A stretch of DNA of 25,255 nucleotides from Saccoglossus kowalevskii (Eukaryota > Hemichordata > Enteropneusta > Harrimaniidae): the NCBI RefSeq assembly GCF_000003605.2, contig NW_003137796.1:1-25255 (forward strand), given 5' to 3'. Position 1 is the first letter of the stretch; the number at the start of each line of letters is the position of its first letter. This document shows positions 11,495 through 23,664 of the stretch, one piece after another. A program made the position numbers and the translations under genes. The notes below the pieces were generated by a model. That model was not told the DNA's origin, did no database searches, and saw nothing but the letters and a program-made list of their open reading frames with translations.

Positions 11495-11700
11495 ATTCAA
11501 CAGTGATCAACTCTTTTTCTAACATTGATTTACTTTTCAACCTGAAATGTACCTAATTCAACAGTGATGCACTCTTTTTCTACCATTGACTGCTGTTTCA
11601 CCTGAATGTACCTAATTCAACAGTGATCCACTCTTTTCTAACATTGATTACTGTTCACCTTAATGTACCTAATTCAACAATGGATCACTCTTTTCTAACA
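11495..11700 (+). repeat. Insertion-rich degraded repeat stretch
   Basis: About seven extra single bases occur within roughly 130 bp, mostly lengthening short homopolymers: CTAAATTC, CTCTTTTTCTAAC, TTGATTTAC, TTTTCAACC, CTGAAATG, CTCTTTTTCTACC and TGTTTCACC, followed by AATGGATCACTC. Elsewhere insertions are several hundred bases apart. The open frame is lost here between about 11522 and 11906. No gene is seen. The pattern is more like consensus-calling error than ordinary repeat divergence, but real decay cannot be excluded. Confidence 0.72.
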
Positions 11701-12420
11701 TTTATTGTTGTTCACCTGAATGAACCTAATTCAACAGTGATCCACTTTTTCTAACATTGATTGCTGTTCACCTGAATGTACCTAATTCAACAGTGATCCA
11801 CTCTTTTCTAACATAGATTGCTGTTCACCTGAATGTACCAAATTCAACAATGATCCACTCTTTTCTAACATTGATTGCTGTTCACCTGAATGACCTAATT
11901 CAACAATGATCCACTATTTTCTAACATTGACTGCTGTTCACCTGAATGTACCTAATTCAACAATGATCCACTCTTTTCTAACATTGACTGCTGTTCACCT
12001 GAATGTACCTAATTCAACAGTGATGCACTCTTTTCTAACATTGACTACCGTTCACCTGAATGAATCTAATTCAACAGTGATCCACTCTTTTCTAACATTG
12101 ATTGCTGTTCACCTGAATGAACCTAATTCAAAAGTGATCCACTCTTTTCTATCATTGATTGCTGTTCCGCTGAATGTACCAAATTCAACAATGATTCACT
12201 CTTTTCTAACATTGACTACTGTTCACCTGAATGAATCTATTTCAACAGTGATCCACTCTTTTCTAACATTGATTGCTGTTTACCTGAATGTACCTAATTC
12301 AACAATGATCCACTGTTTTCTAACATTGACTGCTGTTCACCTGAATGTACCTAATTCAACAGTGATCCACTTTTTTCTAACATTGATTACTGTTCACCTT
12401 AATGTACCTAATTCAACAAT
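11690..12420 (+). repeat. Second copy of the 10.0-10.8 kb haplotype block
   Basis: This matches 10030-10830 unit by unit: ATTTATTGTTG at 11700, ACATAGATTG near 11814, TGAATGACC near 11890, CACTATTTTC, GACTACCGTTC near 12045, TTCAAAAGTG near 12128, GTTTACCTG near 12279 and CCACTGTTTTC. Its own changes include TCTATCATTG and GTTCCGCTG near 12150-12165. GTTCCGCTG also marks the blocks near 12958 and 24077. Confidence 0.82.
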
Positions 12421-12714
12421 GATCCACTCTTTTCTAACATTGACTGCTTTTCACCTGAATGTACCTAATTCAACAGTGATCCACTCTTTTCTAACATTGA
12501 TTACTGTTCACCTGAATGAACCTAATCCAACAATGATCCACTCTTTTCAAAACATTGACTGCTGTTCACCTGAATGTACCTAATTCAACAGTGATCCACA
12601 CTTTTCTAACATTGATTGCTGTTCACCTGAATGTACCTAATTCAACAGTGATCCACTCTTTTCTAACATAGATTGCTGTTCACCTGAATGTACCAAATTC
12701 AACAATGATCCACT

Positions 12715-12860
12715 CTTTTCTAACATGACTGCTGTTCACCTGAATGTACTAATTCACAATGATCCACTCTTTTCTAACATTGACTGCTGTTCACTGAATG
12801 TACCTATTTCAACAGTGATGCACTCTTTTCTAACATTGACTACCGTTCACTGAATGAATC
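12715..12860 (+). repeat. Deletion-rich degraded repeat stretch
   Basis: Several single-base losses cluster: TAACATGACTG, TGTACTAATTCACAATG, GTTCACTGAATG twice, plus CCTATTTC. Order of variants still follows the 10.2-10.45 and 11.85-12.1 kb blocks (including GACTACCGTTC), so this is a third, eroded copy of that block. No open frame or gene is present. Confidence 0.72.
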
Positions 12861-13300
12861 TAATTCAACAGTGATCCACTCTTTTCTAACATTGATTGCT
12901 GTTCACCTGAATGAACCTAATTCAAAAGTGATCCACTCTTTTCTAACATTGATTGCTGTTCCGCTGAATGTACCTAATTGAACAGTGATCCACTCTTTTC
13001 TAACATTGATTGCTGTTCACCTGAATGTACCAAATTCAACAATGATTCACTCATTTCTAACATTGACTACTGTTCACCTGAATGAATCTAATTCAACAGT
13101 GATCCACTCTTTTCTAACATTGATTGCTGTTTACCTGAATGTACCTAATTCAACAGTGATCCACTCTTTTCTAACATTCATTGCTGTTCACCTTAATGTA
13201 CCTAATCCAACAATGATCCACTCTATTCTAACATTGATTGCTGTTCACCTGAATGTACATAATTCAACAATTATCCACTCTTTTCTAACATTGACTGCTG
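12830..13300 (+). repeat. Haplotype block duplicated 11.1 kb away, left copy
   Basis: Ordered rare variants are TTCAAAAGTG, GTTCCGCTG (CCGCTG at 12961), CTAATTGAACAG (an in-frame TGA), ACCAAATTC with CAATGATTC, GTTTACCTG, AACATTCATTG, CACCTTAATG, CCTAATCCAAC, CACTCTATTC and ACATAATTCAACAATTATC. The run recurs at about 23950-24400; CCGCTG is at 24080, an offset of 11,119, which is 195 units plus four bases. Confidence 0.83.
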
Positions 13301-14985
13301 TTCACCTGAATAAACATAATTCAACAGTGATCCACTCTTTTCTAACATTGATTGCTGTTCACCTGAATGTACCTAATTCAACAGTGATCCACTCTTTTCT
13401 AACATTGATTGCTGTTCACCTGAATGTACCAAATTCAACAATGATCCAATCTTTTCTAACATTGATTACTGTTCACCTGAATGTACCTAATTCAACAATG
13501 ATCCACTATTTTCTAACATTGACTGCTGTTCACCTGAATGTACCAAATTCAACAGTGATCCACTCTTTTCTAACATTGACTACCGTTCACCTGAATGTAC
13601 CTAATTCCAACAGTGATACACTCTTTTCTAACATTGATTACTGTTCACCTGAATGTATTTAATTCAACAGTGATCCACTCTTTTCTAACATTGATTACTT
13701 GTCACCTGAATGTACCTAATTCAACAGTGATGCACTCTTTTCTAACATTGACTGCTGTTCATCTGAATGTATCTAAATAAAAAATGATCCACTCTTTTCT
13801 AACATTGACTGCTGTTCACCTGAATGTACCTAATTCAACAGTGATCCACTCTTTTGTAACATTGATTACTTTTCACCTGAATGTACCTAATTCAACAGTG
13901 ATCCACTCTTTTGTAACATTGATTACTGTTCACCTGAATGTACCTAATTCAACAGTGATCCACTTTTTTCTAACATTGATTACTGTTCACCTGAATGTAC
14001 CTAATTCAACAGTGATGCACTATTTTGTAACATTGATTACTGTTCACCTGAATGTATCTAATGCAACAGTGATCCACTCTTTTCTAACATTGATTACTGT
14101 TCACCTAAATGTATCTAATTCAACAGTGATCCACTTTTTTCTAACATTGATTACGTTTCACCTGAATGTACCTAATTCAACAGTGATGCACTCTTTTCTA
14201 ACATTGACTACTGTTCACCTGAATGAATCTAATTCAACAGTGATCCACACTTTTCTAACATTTATTGTTGTTCACCTGAATGAACCTAATTCAACAGTGA
14301 TCCACTTTTTCTAACATTGATTGCTGTTCACCTGAATGTACCTAATTCAACAGTGATCCACTCTTTTCTAACATAGATTGCTGTTCACCTGAATGTACCA
14401 AATTCAACAATGATCCACTCTTTTCTAACATTGATTGCTGTTCACCTGAATGAACCTAATTCAACAGTGATCCACTCTTTTCTAACATTGATTGCTGTTC
14501 ACCTGAATGTACCTAATTCAACAGTGATCCACTCTTTTCTAACATTGACTGCTGTTCACCTGAATGAACCTAATTCAACAGTGATCCACTCTTTTCTAAC
14601 ATTGATTGTTGTTCACCTGAATGTACCTATTTCAACAGTGATCCACTTTTTTCTAACATTGATTACTTTTCACCTGAATGTACCTAATCCAACAATGATC
14701 CACTCTTTTCTAACATTGACTGCTGTTCACCTGAATGTACCTAATTCAACAGTGATCCACTCTTTTATAACATTGATTACTGTTCACCTGAATGTACCTA
14801 ATTCAACAATGATGCACTCTTTTCTAACATTGACTACTGTTCACCTGAATGAATCTAATTCAACAGTGATCCACTCTTTTCTAACATTGATTGCTGTTCA
14901 CCTGAATGTACCTAATTCAACAGTGATGCACTCTTTTGTAACATTGATTACTGTTCACCTGAATGTATCTAATTCAACAGTAATC

Positions 14986-15668
14986 CACTTTTTCCCAACA
15001 TTGATTACTTTTCACCTGAATGACCTAATTCAACAGTGATCCACTCTTTTCTAACATTGATCGCTGTTCACCTGAATGTACCTGATTCAACAGTGATGCA
15101 CTCTTTTCTAACATTGACTGCTGTTCACCTGAATGTACCTAATTCAACAGTGATCCACTCTTTTCTAACATTGACTGCTGTTCACCTGAATGTACCTAAT
15201 TCAACAGTGATCCACTCTTTTCTAACATTGATTGCTGTTCACCTGAGTGTACCTAATTCAACAGTGATCCACTTTTTTCTAACATTGATTACTTTTCACC
15301 TGAATGTACATAATCCAACAATGATCCACTCTTTTCTAACATTGACTGCTGTTCACCTGAATGTACCTAATTCAACAGTGATCCACTCTTTTAAAACATT
15401 GATTACTGTTCACCTGAATGTACCTAATTCAACAATGATGCACTCTTTTCTAACATTGACTACTGTTCACCTGAATGAATCTAATTTAACAGTGATCCAC
15501 TCTTTTTTAACATTGATTGCTGTTCACCTGAATGAACCTAATTCAACAGTGATCCACTCTTTTCTAACATTGATTGCTGTTCACCTGAATGTACCTAATT
15601 CGACAGTGATGCACTCTTTTGTAACATTGATTACTGTTCACCTGAATGTATCTAATTCAACAATGATC
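14986..15668 (+). repeat. 12-unit HOR cassette with the 1-bp deletion (683 bp)
   Basis: This lies between CACTTTTTCCC at 14986 and 15669. It has the same unit order, the same lost T (between 15022 and 15023) and the same CTGATTC unit as the copies at 6721 and 18524. The wider block from about 14640 to 15780 is near-identical to about 18178-19318 at an offset of 3538. Private differences are TTTTAAAACATT near 15393, TTTTTTAACATT near 15505 and ATTCGACAG near 15600. Confidence 0.85.
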
Positions 15669-15897
15669 CACTTTTTCCCAACATTGATTACTTTTCACCT
15701 GAATGTACCTAATTCAACAGTGATCCACCCTTTTCTAACATTGACTACTGTTCACCTGAATGTACCTAATTCAACAATGATCCACTCTTTTCTAACATTG
15801 ACTGCTGTTCACCTGAATCTACCTAATTCCAACAGTGATCCACTCTTTTCTAACATTGATTACTGTTCACCTGAATGTACCTAATTCAACAGTGATC

Positions 15898-16582
15898 CAC
15901 TTTTTCCCAACATTGATTACTTTTCACCTGAAATGTACCTAATTCAACAGTGATCCACTCTTTTCTAACATTGATCGCTGTTCACCTGAATGTACCTAAT
16001 TCAACAGTGATGCACTCTTTTCTAACATTGACTGCTGTTCACCTGAATGTACCTAATTCAACAGTGATCCACTCTTTTCTAACATTGACTGCTGTTCACC
16101 TGAATGTACCTAATTCAACAGTGATCCACTCTTTTCTAACATTGATTGCTGTTCACCTGAGTGTACCTAATTCAACAGTGATCCACTTTTTTCTAACATT
16201 GATTACTTTTCACCTGAATGTACATAATCCAACAATGATCCACTCTTTTCTAACATTGACTGCTGTTCACCTGAATGTACCTAATTCAACAGTGATCCAC
16301 TCTTTTATAACATTGATTACTGTTCACCTGAATGTACCTAATTCAACAATGATGCACTCTTTTCTAACATTGACTACTGTTCACCTGAATGAAACTAATT
16401 TAACAGTGATCCACTCTTTTCTAACATTGATTGCTGTTCACCTGAATGAACCTAATTCAACAGTGATCCACTCTTTTCTAACATTGATTGCTGTTCACCT
16501 GAATGTACCTAATTCAACAGTGATGCACTCTTTTGTAACATTGATTACTGTTCACCTGAATGTATCTAATTCAACAATGATC
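15898..16582 (+). repeat. 12-unit HOR cassette with a 1-bp insertion (685 bp)
   Basis: Marker at 15898 and again at 16583. Unit order is that of the 8032 copy, with CTAATTC in the second unit. One extra A (CTGAAATGTACC near 15930) makes it 685 bp. It follows the 14986 cassette after a four-unit spacer (15669-15898, about 228 bp), so these two are nearly consecutive HOR copies. GAAACTAATTTA near 16391 is private. Confidence 0.82.
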
Positions 16583-17674
16583 CACTTTTTCCCAACATTG
16601 ATTACTTTTCACCTGAATGTACCTAATTCAACAGTGATCCACCCTTTTCTAACATTGACTACTGTTCACCTGAATGTACCAAATTCAACAATGATCCACT
16701 CTTTTCTAACATTGACTGCTGTTCACCTGAATGTACCTAATTCAACAGTGATCAACCCTTTCTAACATTGATTACTTTTCACCTGAATGTACCTAATTCA
16801 ACAGTGATGCACTCTTTTCTACCATTGACTGCTGTTCACCTGAATGTACCTAATTCAACAGTGATCCACTCTTTTCTAACATTGATCGCTGTGCACCTGA
16901 ATGTACCTAATTCAACAGTGATGCACTCTTTTCTAACATTGACTGCTGTTCACCTGAATGTACCTAATTCAACAGTGATCCACTCTTGTCTAACATTGAC
17001 TGCTGTTCACCTGAATGTACCTAATTCAACAGTGATCCACTCTTTTCTAACATTGATTGCTGTTCACCTGAAAGTACCTAATTCAACAGTGATCCACTTT
17101 TTTCTAACATTGATTACTTTTCACCTGAATGTACCTAATCCAACAATGATCCACTCTTTTCTAACATTGACTGCTGTTCACCTGAATGTACCTAATTCAA
17201 CAGTGATCCACTCTTTTATAACATTGATTACTGTTCACCTGAATGTACCTAATTCAACAATGATGCACTCTTTTCTAACATTGACTACTGTTCACCTGAA
17301 TGAATCTAATTCAACAGTGATCCACTCTTCTCTAACATTGATTGCTGTTCACCTGAATGAACCTAATTCAACAGTGATCCACTCTTTTCTAACATTGATT
17401 GCTGTTCACCTGAATGTACCTAATTCAACAGTGATGCACTCTTTTGTAACATTGATTACTGTTCACCTGAATGTATCTAATTCAACAATGATCCACTTTT
17501 TCCCAACATTGATTACTTTTCACCTGAATGTAACTAATTCAACAGTGATTCACTCTTTTCTAACATTGACTACTGTTCACCTGAATGAATCTAATTCAAC
17601 AGTGATGCACTCTTTTCTAACATTGATTGTTTTTCAGCTGAATGTACCTAATTCAACAGTGATCCACTCTTTTC

Positions 17675-17777
17675 TCACATAGATTGCTGTTCACCTGAAT
17701 GTACCAAATTCAACAATGATCCACTCTTTTCTAATATTGATTGCTGTTCACCTGAATGTACCTAATTCCAACAGTGA
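17675..17777 (+). repeat. Recurrent frame-breaking module, third copy
   Basis: CTCACATAGATTG, ACCAAATTC with CAATG, TCTAATATTG and ATTCCAACAG occur in the usual order. The allele CTCACAT is shared with a related, more eroded stretch near 8894 (CTCACATATATTG), and both follow a TTGTTTTTCA unit, which links 8.75-9.0 kb with 17.55-17.77 kb as copies of one block. Confidence 0.82.
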
Positions 17778-18523
17778 TCCACTCTTTTCTAACATTGATT
17801 ACTGTTCACCTGAATGTACCTAATTCAACAATGATCCACTATTTTCTAATATTGACTGCTGTTCACCTGAATGTACCTAATTCAACAATGATCCACTCTT
17901 TTCTAACATTGACTGCTGTTCACCTGAATGTACCTACTTCAACAGTGATCCACTCTTTTCTAACATTGACTACTTTTCACCTGAATGTACCTAATTCAAC
18001 AGTGATGCACTCTTTTTCTAACATTGACTGCTGTTCACCTGAATGTACCTAATTCAACAGTGATCCACTCTTTTTCTAACATTGACTGCTGTTCACCTGA
18101 ATGTACCTAATTCAACAGTGATCCACTCTTTTTCTAACATTGATTGCTGTTCACCTGAGTGTACCTAATTCAACCGTGATCCACTTTTTTCTAACATTGA
18201 TTACTTTTCACCTGAATGTACCTAATCCAACAATGATCCACTCTTTTCTAACATTGACTGCTGTTCACCTGAATGTACCTAATTCAACAGTGATCCACTC
18301 TTTTATAACATTGATTACTGTTCACCTGAATGTACCTAATTCAACAATGATGCACTCTTTTCTAACATTGACTACTGTTCACCTGAATGAATCTAATTCA
18401 ACAGTGATCCACTCTTTTCTAACATTGATTGCTGTTCACCTGAATGTACCTAATTCAACAGTGATGCACTCTTTTGTAACATTGATTACTGTTCACCTGA
18501 ATGTATCTAATTCAACAGTAATC

Positions 18524-19206
18524 CACTTTTTCCCAACATTGATTACTTTTCACCTGAATGACCTAATTCAACAGTGATCCACTCTTTTCTAACATTGATC
18601 GCTGTTCACCTGAATGTACCTGATTCAACAGTGATGCACTCTTTTCTAACATTGACTGCTGTTCACCTGAATGTACCTAATTCAACAGTGATCCACTCTT
18701 TTCTAACATTGACTGCTGTTCACCTGAATGTACCTAATTCAACAGTGATCCACTCTTTTCTAACATTGATTGCTGTTCACCTGAGTGTACCTAATTCAAC
18801 AGTGATCCACTTTTTTGTAACATTGATTACTTTTCACCTGAATGTACATAATCCAACAATGATCCACTCTTTTCTAACATTGACTGCTGTTCACCTGAAT
18901 GTACCTAATTCAACAGTGATCCACTCTTTTATAACATTGATTACTGTTCACCTGAATGTACCTAATTCAACAATGATGCACTCTTTTCTAACATTGACTA
19001 CTGTTCACCTGAATGAATCTAATTTAACAGTGATCCACTCTTTTCTAACATTGATTGCTGTTCACCTGAATGAACCTAATTCAACAGTGATCCACTCTTT
19101 TCTAACATTGATTGCTGTTCACCTGAATGTACCTAATTCAACAGTGATGCACTCTTTTGTAACATTGATTACTGTTCACCTGAATGTATCTAATTCAACA
19201 ATGATC
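18524..19206 (+). repeat. 12-unit HOR cassette with the 1-bp deletion (683 bp)
   Basis: Marker at 18524 and at 19207. It shares the TGAATGACC deletion (between 18560 and 18561), the CTGATTC unit and the full unit order with the copies at 6721 and 14986. The private change noticed is TTTTTTGTAACATT near 18813. It sits at the head of the longest uninterrupted stretch of the open frame, simply because no further indel occurs until about 20580. Confidence 0.85.
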
Positions 19207-20613
19207 CACTTTTTCCCAACATTGATTACTTTTCACCTGAATGTACCTAATTCAACAGTGATCCACCCTTTTCTAACATTGACTACTGTTCACCTGAATG
19301 TACCTAATTCAACAATGATCCACTCTTTTCTAACATTGACTGCTGTTCACCTGAATGTACCTAATTCAACAGTGATCAACTCTTTTCTAACATTGATTAC
19401 TTTTCACCTGAATGTACCTAATTCAACAGTGATGCACTCTTTTCTACCATTGACTGCTGTTCACCTGAATGTACCTAATTCAACAGTGATCCACTCTTTT
19501 CTAACATTGATCGCTGTGCACCTGAATGTACCTAATTCAACAGTGATGCACTCTTTTCTAACATTGACTGCTGTTCACCTGAATGTACCTAATTCAACAG
19601 TGATCCACTCTTTTCTAACATTGACTGCTGTTCACCTGAATGTACCTAATTCAACAGTGATCCACTCTTTTCTAACATTGATTGCTGTTCACCTGAAAGT
19701 ACCTAATTCAACAATGATCCACTTTTTTCTAACATTGATTACTTTTCACCTGAATGTACCTAATTCAACAATGATCCACTCTTTTCTAACATTGACTGCT
19801 GTTCACCTGAATGTACCTAATTCAACAGTGATCCACTCTTTTCTAACATTGACTACTTTTCACCTGAATGTACCTAATTCAACAGTGATGCACTCTTTTC
19901 TACCATTGACTGCTGTTCACCTGAATGTACCTAATTCAACAGTGATCCACTCTTTTCTAACATTGATCGCTGTTCACCTGAATGTACCTAATTCAACAGT
20001 GATGCACTCTTTTCTAACATTGACTGCTGTTCACCTGAATGTACCTAATTCAACAGTGATCCACTCTTTTCTAACATTGACTGCTGTTCACCTGAATGTA
20101 CCTAATTCAACAGTGATCCACTCTTTTCTAACATTGATTGCTGTTCACCTGAGTGTACCTAATTCAACAGTGATCCACTTTTTTCTAACATTGATTACTT
20201 TTCACCTGAATGTACCTAATCCAACAATGATCCACTCTTTTCTAACATTGACTGCTGTTCACCTGAATGTACCTAATTCAACAGTGATCCACTCTTTTCT
20301 AACATTGATTGCTGTTCACCTGAATGAACCTAATTCAACAGTGATCCACTCTTTTCTAACATTGATTGCTGTTCACCTGAATGTACCTAATTCAACAGTG
20401 ATGCACTCTTTTGTAACATTGATTACTGGTCACCTGAATGTATCTAATACAACAGTGATCCACTTTTTCCCAACATTGATTACTTTTCACCTGAATGTAC
20501 CTAATTCAACAGTGATTCACTCTTTTCTAACATTGACTACTGTTCACCTGAATGAATCTAATTCAACAGTGATGCACTCTTTTTCTAACATTGATTGCTG
20601 TTCACGTGAATGA
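18574..20613 (+). other. Longest fortuitous open stretch (679 codons), judged non-coding
   Basis: This is the longest of some 35 open stretches in the array. It encodes a strict 19-residue repeat around HLNVPNSTVIHSFLT. There is no signal peptide, no non-repeat N or C terminus and no start codon distinct from the repeated GTG or ATG in each unit. It begins where a one-base deletion resets the frame and ends at a one-base insertion near 20580. The repeat is hydrophobic with an N-S-T glycosylation-type triplet per unit, but each property follows from translating one 57-bp DNA unit. It would be coding only if transcripts and a real start outside the window existed. Confidence 0.85.
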
Positions 20614-21279
20614 ACCTAATTAAACAGTGATCCACTCTTTTCTAACATTGATTGCTGTTCACCTGAATGTACCTAATTCAACAGTGATGCACTCTTTTGT
20701 AACATTGATTACTGTTCACCTGAATGTATCAAATTCAACAGTAATCCACTTTTTCTCAACATTGATTACTTTTCACCTGAATGTACCTAATTCAACAGTG
20801 ATCCACTCTTTTCTAACATTGATCGCTGTTCACCTGAATGTACCTAATTCAACAGTGATGCACTCGTTTCTAACATTGACTGCTGTTCACCTGAATGTAC
20901 CTAATTCAACAGTGATCCACTCTTTTCTAACATTGATTGCTGTTCACCTGAGTGTACCTAATTCAACAGTGATCACTTTTTTCTAACATTGATTACTTTT
21001 CACCTGAATGTACATAATCCAACAATGATCCACTCTTTTCTAACATTGACTGCTGTTCACCTGAATGTACCTAATTCAACAGTGATCCACTCTTTTATAA
21101 CATTGATTACTGTTCACCTCAATGTACCTAATTCAATAATGATGCACTCTTTTCTAACATTGACTACTGTTCACCAGATTGAATCTAATTGAACAGTGAT
21201 CCACTCTTTTCTAACATTGATTGCTGTTCACCTGAATGTACCAAATTCAACAATGATTCACTCTTTTCTAACATTGACT

Positions 21280-21845
21280 ACTGTTCACCTGAATGTACCT
21301 AATTCAACAATGATCCACTCTTTTCTAACATTGACTGCTGTTCACCTGAATGTACTTAATTCAACAGTGATCCACTCTTTTCTAACATTGACTGCTGTTC
21401 ACCTTAATGTATCTAATTCAACAGTGATGCACTCTTTTCTAACATTGACTGCTGTTCACCTGCATGTACCTAATTCAACAGTGATCCACTCTTTTCTAAC
21501 ATTGACTGCTGTTCACCTGAATGTACCTAATTCAACAGTGATCCACTCTTTTCTAACATTGACTGCTGTTCACCTGAATGTACCTAATTCAACAGTGATC
21601 CACTCTTTTCTAACATTGATTGCTGTTCACCTGAGAGTACCTAATTCAACAGTGATCCACTTTTTTCTAACATTGATTACTTTTCACCTGAATGTACCTA
21701 ATCCAACAATGATCCACTCTTTTCTAACATTGACTGCTGTTCACCTGAATGTACCTAATTCAACAGTGATCCACTCTTTTATAACATTGATTACTGTTCA
21801 CCTGAATGTACCTAATTCAACAATGATGCACTCTTTTCTAACATT
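21280..21845 (+). repeat. Haplotype block duplicated about 20.8 kb away, right copy
   Basis: Partner of about 475-1040, with the same rare variants in the same order, including CACCTTAATGTATC near 21402, CACCTGCATG at 21457 and CTGAGAGTACC near 21630. It continues cleanly into the usual GAATC, GAACC, TTGTAAC and TTTTTCCC units, whereas the left copy runs into a degraded version of those units. Confidence 0.85.
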
Positions 21846-22239
21846 GACTCCTGTTCACCTGAATGAATCTAATTCAACAGTGATCCACTCTTTTCTAACA
21901 TTGATTGCTGTTCACCTGAATGAACCTAATTCAACAGTGATCCACTCTTTTCTAACATTGATTGCTGTTCATCTGAATGTACCTAATTCAACAGTGATGC
22001 ACTCTTTTGTAACATTGATTACTGTTCACCTGAAAGTATCTAATTCAACAGTGATCCACTTTTTCCCAACATTGATTACTTTTCATCTGAATGTACCTAA
22101 TTCAACAGTGATTCACTCTTTTCTAACATTGACTACTGTTCACCTGAATGAATCTAATTCAACAGTGATGCACTCTTTTCTAACATTGATTGTTGTTCAG
22201 CCGAATGTACCTAATTCAACAGTGATCCACTCTTTTCTA

Positions 22240-22338
22240 ACATAGATTGCTGTTCACCTGAATGTACCAAATTCAACAATGATCCACTCTTTTCTAATAT
22301 TGATTGCTGTTCACCTGAATGTACCTAATTCCAACAGT
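22240..22338 (+). repeat. Recurrent frame-breaking module, fourth copy
   Basis: ACATAGATTG, ACCAAATTC, TCTAATATTG, CTGAATGTACC and ATTCCAACAG. The preceding unit carries TTCAGCCGAATG (near 22197), a CpG-containing allele also seen near 23625 just before the fifth copy. The 22.06-22.34 and 23.48-23.76 kb stretches are therefore copies of each other. Confidence 0.85.
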
Positions 22339-22798
22339 GATCCACTCTTTTCTAACATTGATTACTGTTCACCTGAATGTACCTAATTCAACAGTGATCC
22401 ACTTTTTTCTAACATTGATTACTTTTCACCTGAATGTACCTAATCCAACAATGATCCACTCTTTTCTAACATTGACTGCTGTTCACCTGAATGTACCTAA
22501 TTCAACAGTGATCCACTCTTTTATAACATTGATTACTGTTCACCTGAATGTACCTAATTCAACAATGATGCACTCTTTTCTAACATTGACTACTGTTCAC
22601 CTGAATGAATCTAATTCAACAGTGATCCACTCTTTTCTAACATTGATTGCTGTTCACCTGAATGAACCTAATTCAACAGTGATCCACTCTTTTCTAACAT
22701 TGATTGCTGTTCACCTGAATGTACCTAATTCAACAGTGATGCACTCTTTTGTAACATTGATTACTGTTCACCTGAATGTATCTAATTCAACAGTAATC

Positions 22799-23482
22799 CA
22801 CTTTTTCCCAACATTGATTACTTTTCACCTGAATGTACCTAATTCAACAGTGATCCACTCTTTTCTAACATTGATCGCTGTTCACCTGAATGTACCTAAT
22901 TCAACAGTGATGCACTCTTTTCTAACATTGACTGCATTTCACCTGAATGTACCTAATTCAACAGTAATCCACTCTTTTCTAACATTGACTGCTGTTCACC
23001 TGAATGTACCAAATTCAACAGTGATCCACTCTTTTCTAACATTGATTGCTGTTCACCTGAGTGTACCTAATTCAACAGTGATCCACTTTTTTCTAACATT
23101 GATTACTTTTCACCTGAATGTACCTAATCCAACAATGATCCACTCTTTTCTAACATTGACTGCTGTTTACCTGAATGTACCTAATTCAACAGTGATCCAC
23201 TCTTTTATAACATTGATTACTGTTCACCTGAATGTACCTAATTCAACAATGATGCACTCTTTTCTAACATTGACTACTGATAACCTGAATGAATCTAATT
23301 CAACAGTGATCCACTCTTTTCTAACATTGATTGCTGTTCACCTGAATGAACCTAATTCAACAGTGATCCACTCTTTTCTAACATTGATTGCTGTTCATCT
23401 GAATGTACCTAATTCAACAGTGATGCACTCTTTTGTAACATTGATTACTGTTCACCTGAATGTATCTAATTCAACAGTGATC
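22799..23482 (+). repeat. 12-unit HOR cassette, divergent copy (684 bp)
   Basis: Marker at 22799 and at 23483, 12 x 57 apart. Order follows the other cassettes but with different unit alleles: TGCATTTCACC in the third unit with GTAATCC, ACCAAATTC in the fourth, ACCTAATCC instead of ACATAATCC, TGTTTACC near 23165, and ACTGATAACC near 23276. The third- and fourth-unit alleles are shared with about 1378-1470 near the start of the window. Confidence 0.8.
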
Positions 23483-23664
23483 CACTTTTTCCCAACATTG
23501 ATTACTTTTCACCTGAATGTACATAATTCAACAGTGATTCACTCTTTTCTAACATTGACTACTGTTCACCTGAATGAATCTAATTCAACAGTGATGCACT
23601 CTTTTCTAACATTGATTGTTGTTCAGCCGAATGTACCTAATTCAACAGTGATCCACTCTTTTCT

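Noticed and set aside
18574-20613. A bacterial giant adhesin or RTX-like repeat gene
   Set aside because: No ribosome-binding site, signal or anchor region is visible, and the same unit continues out of frame on both sides.
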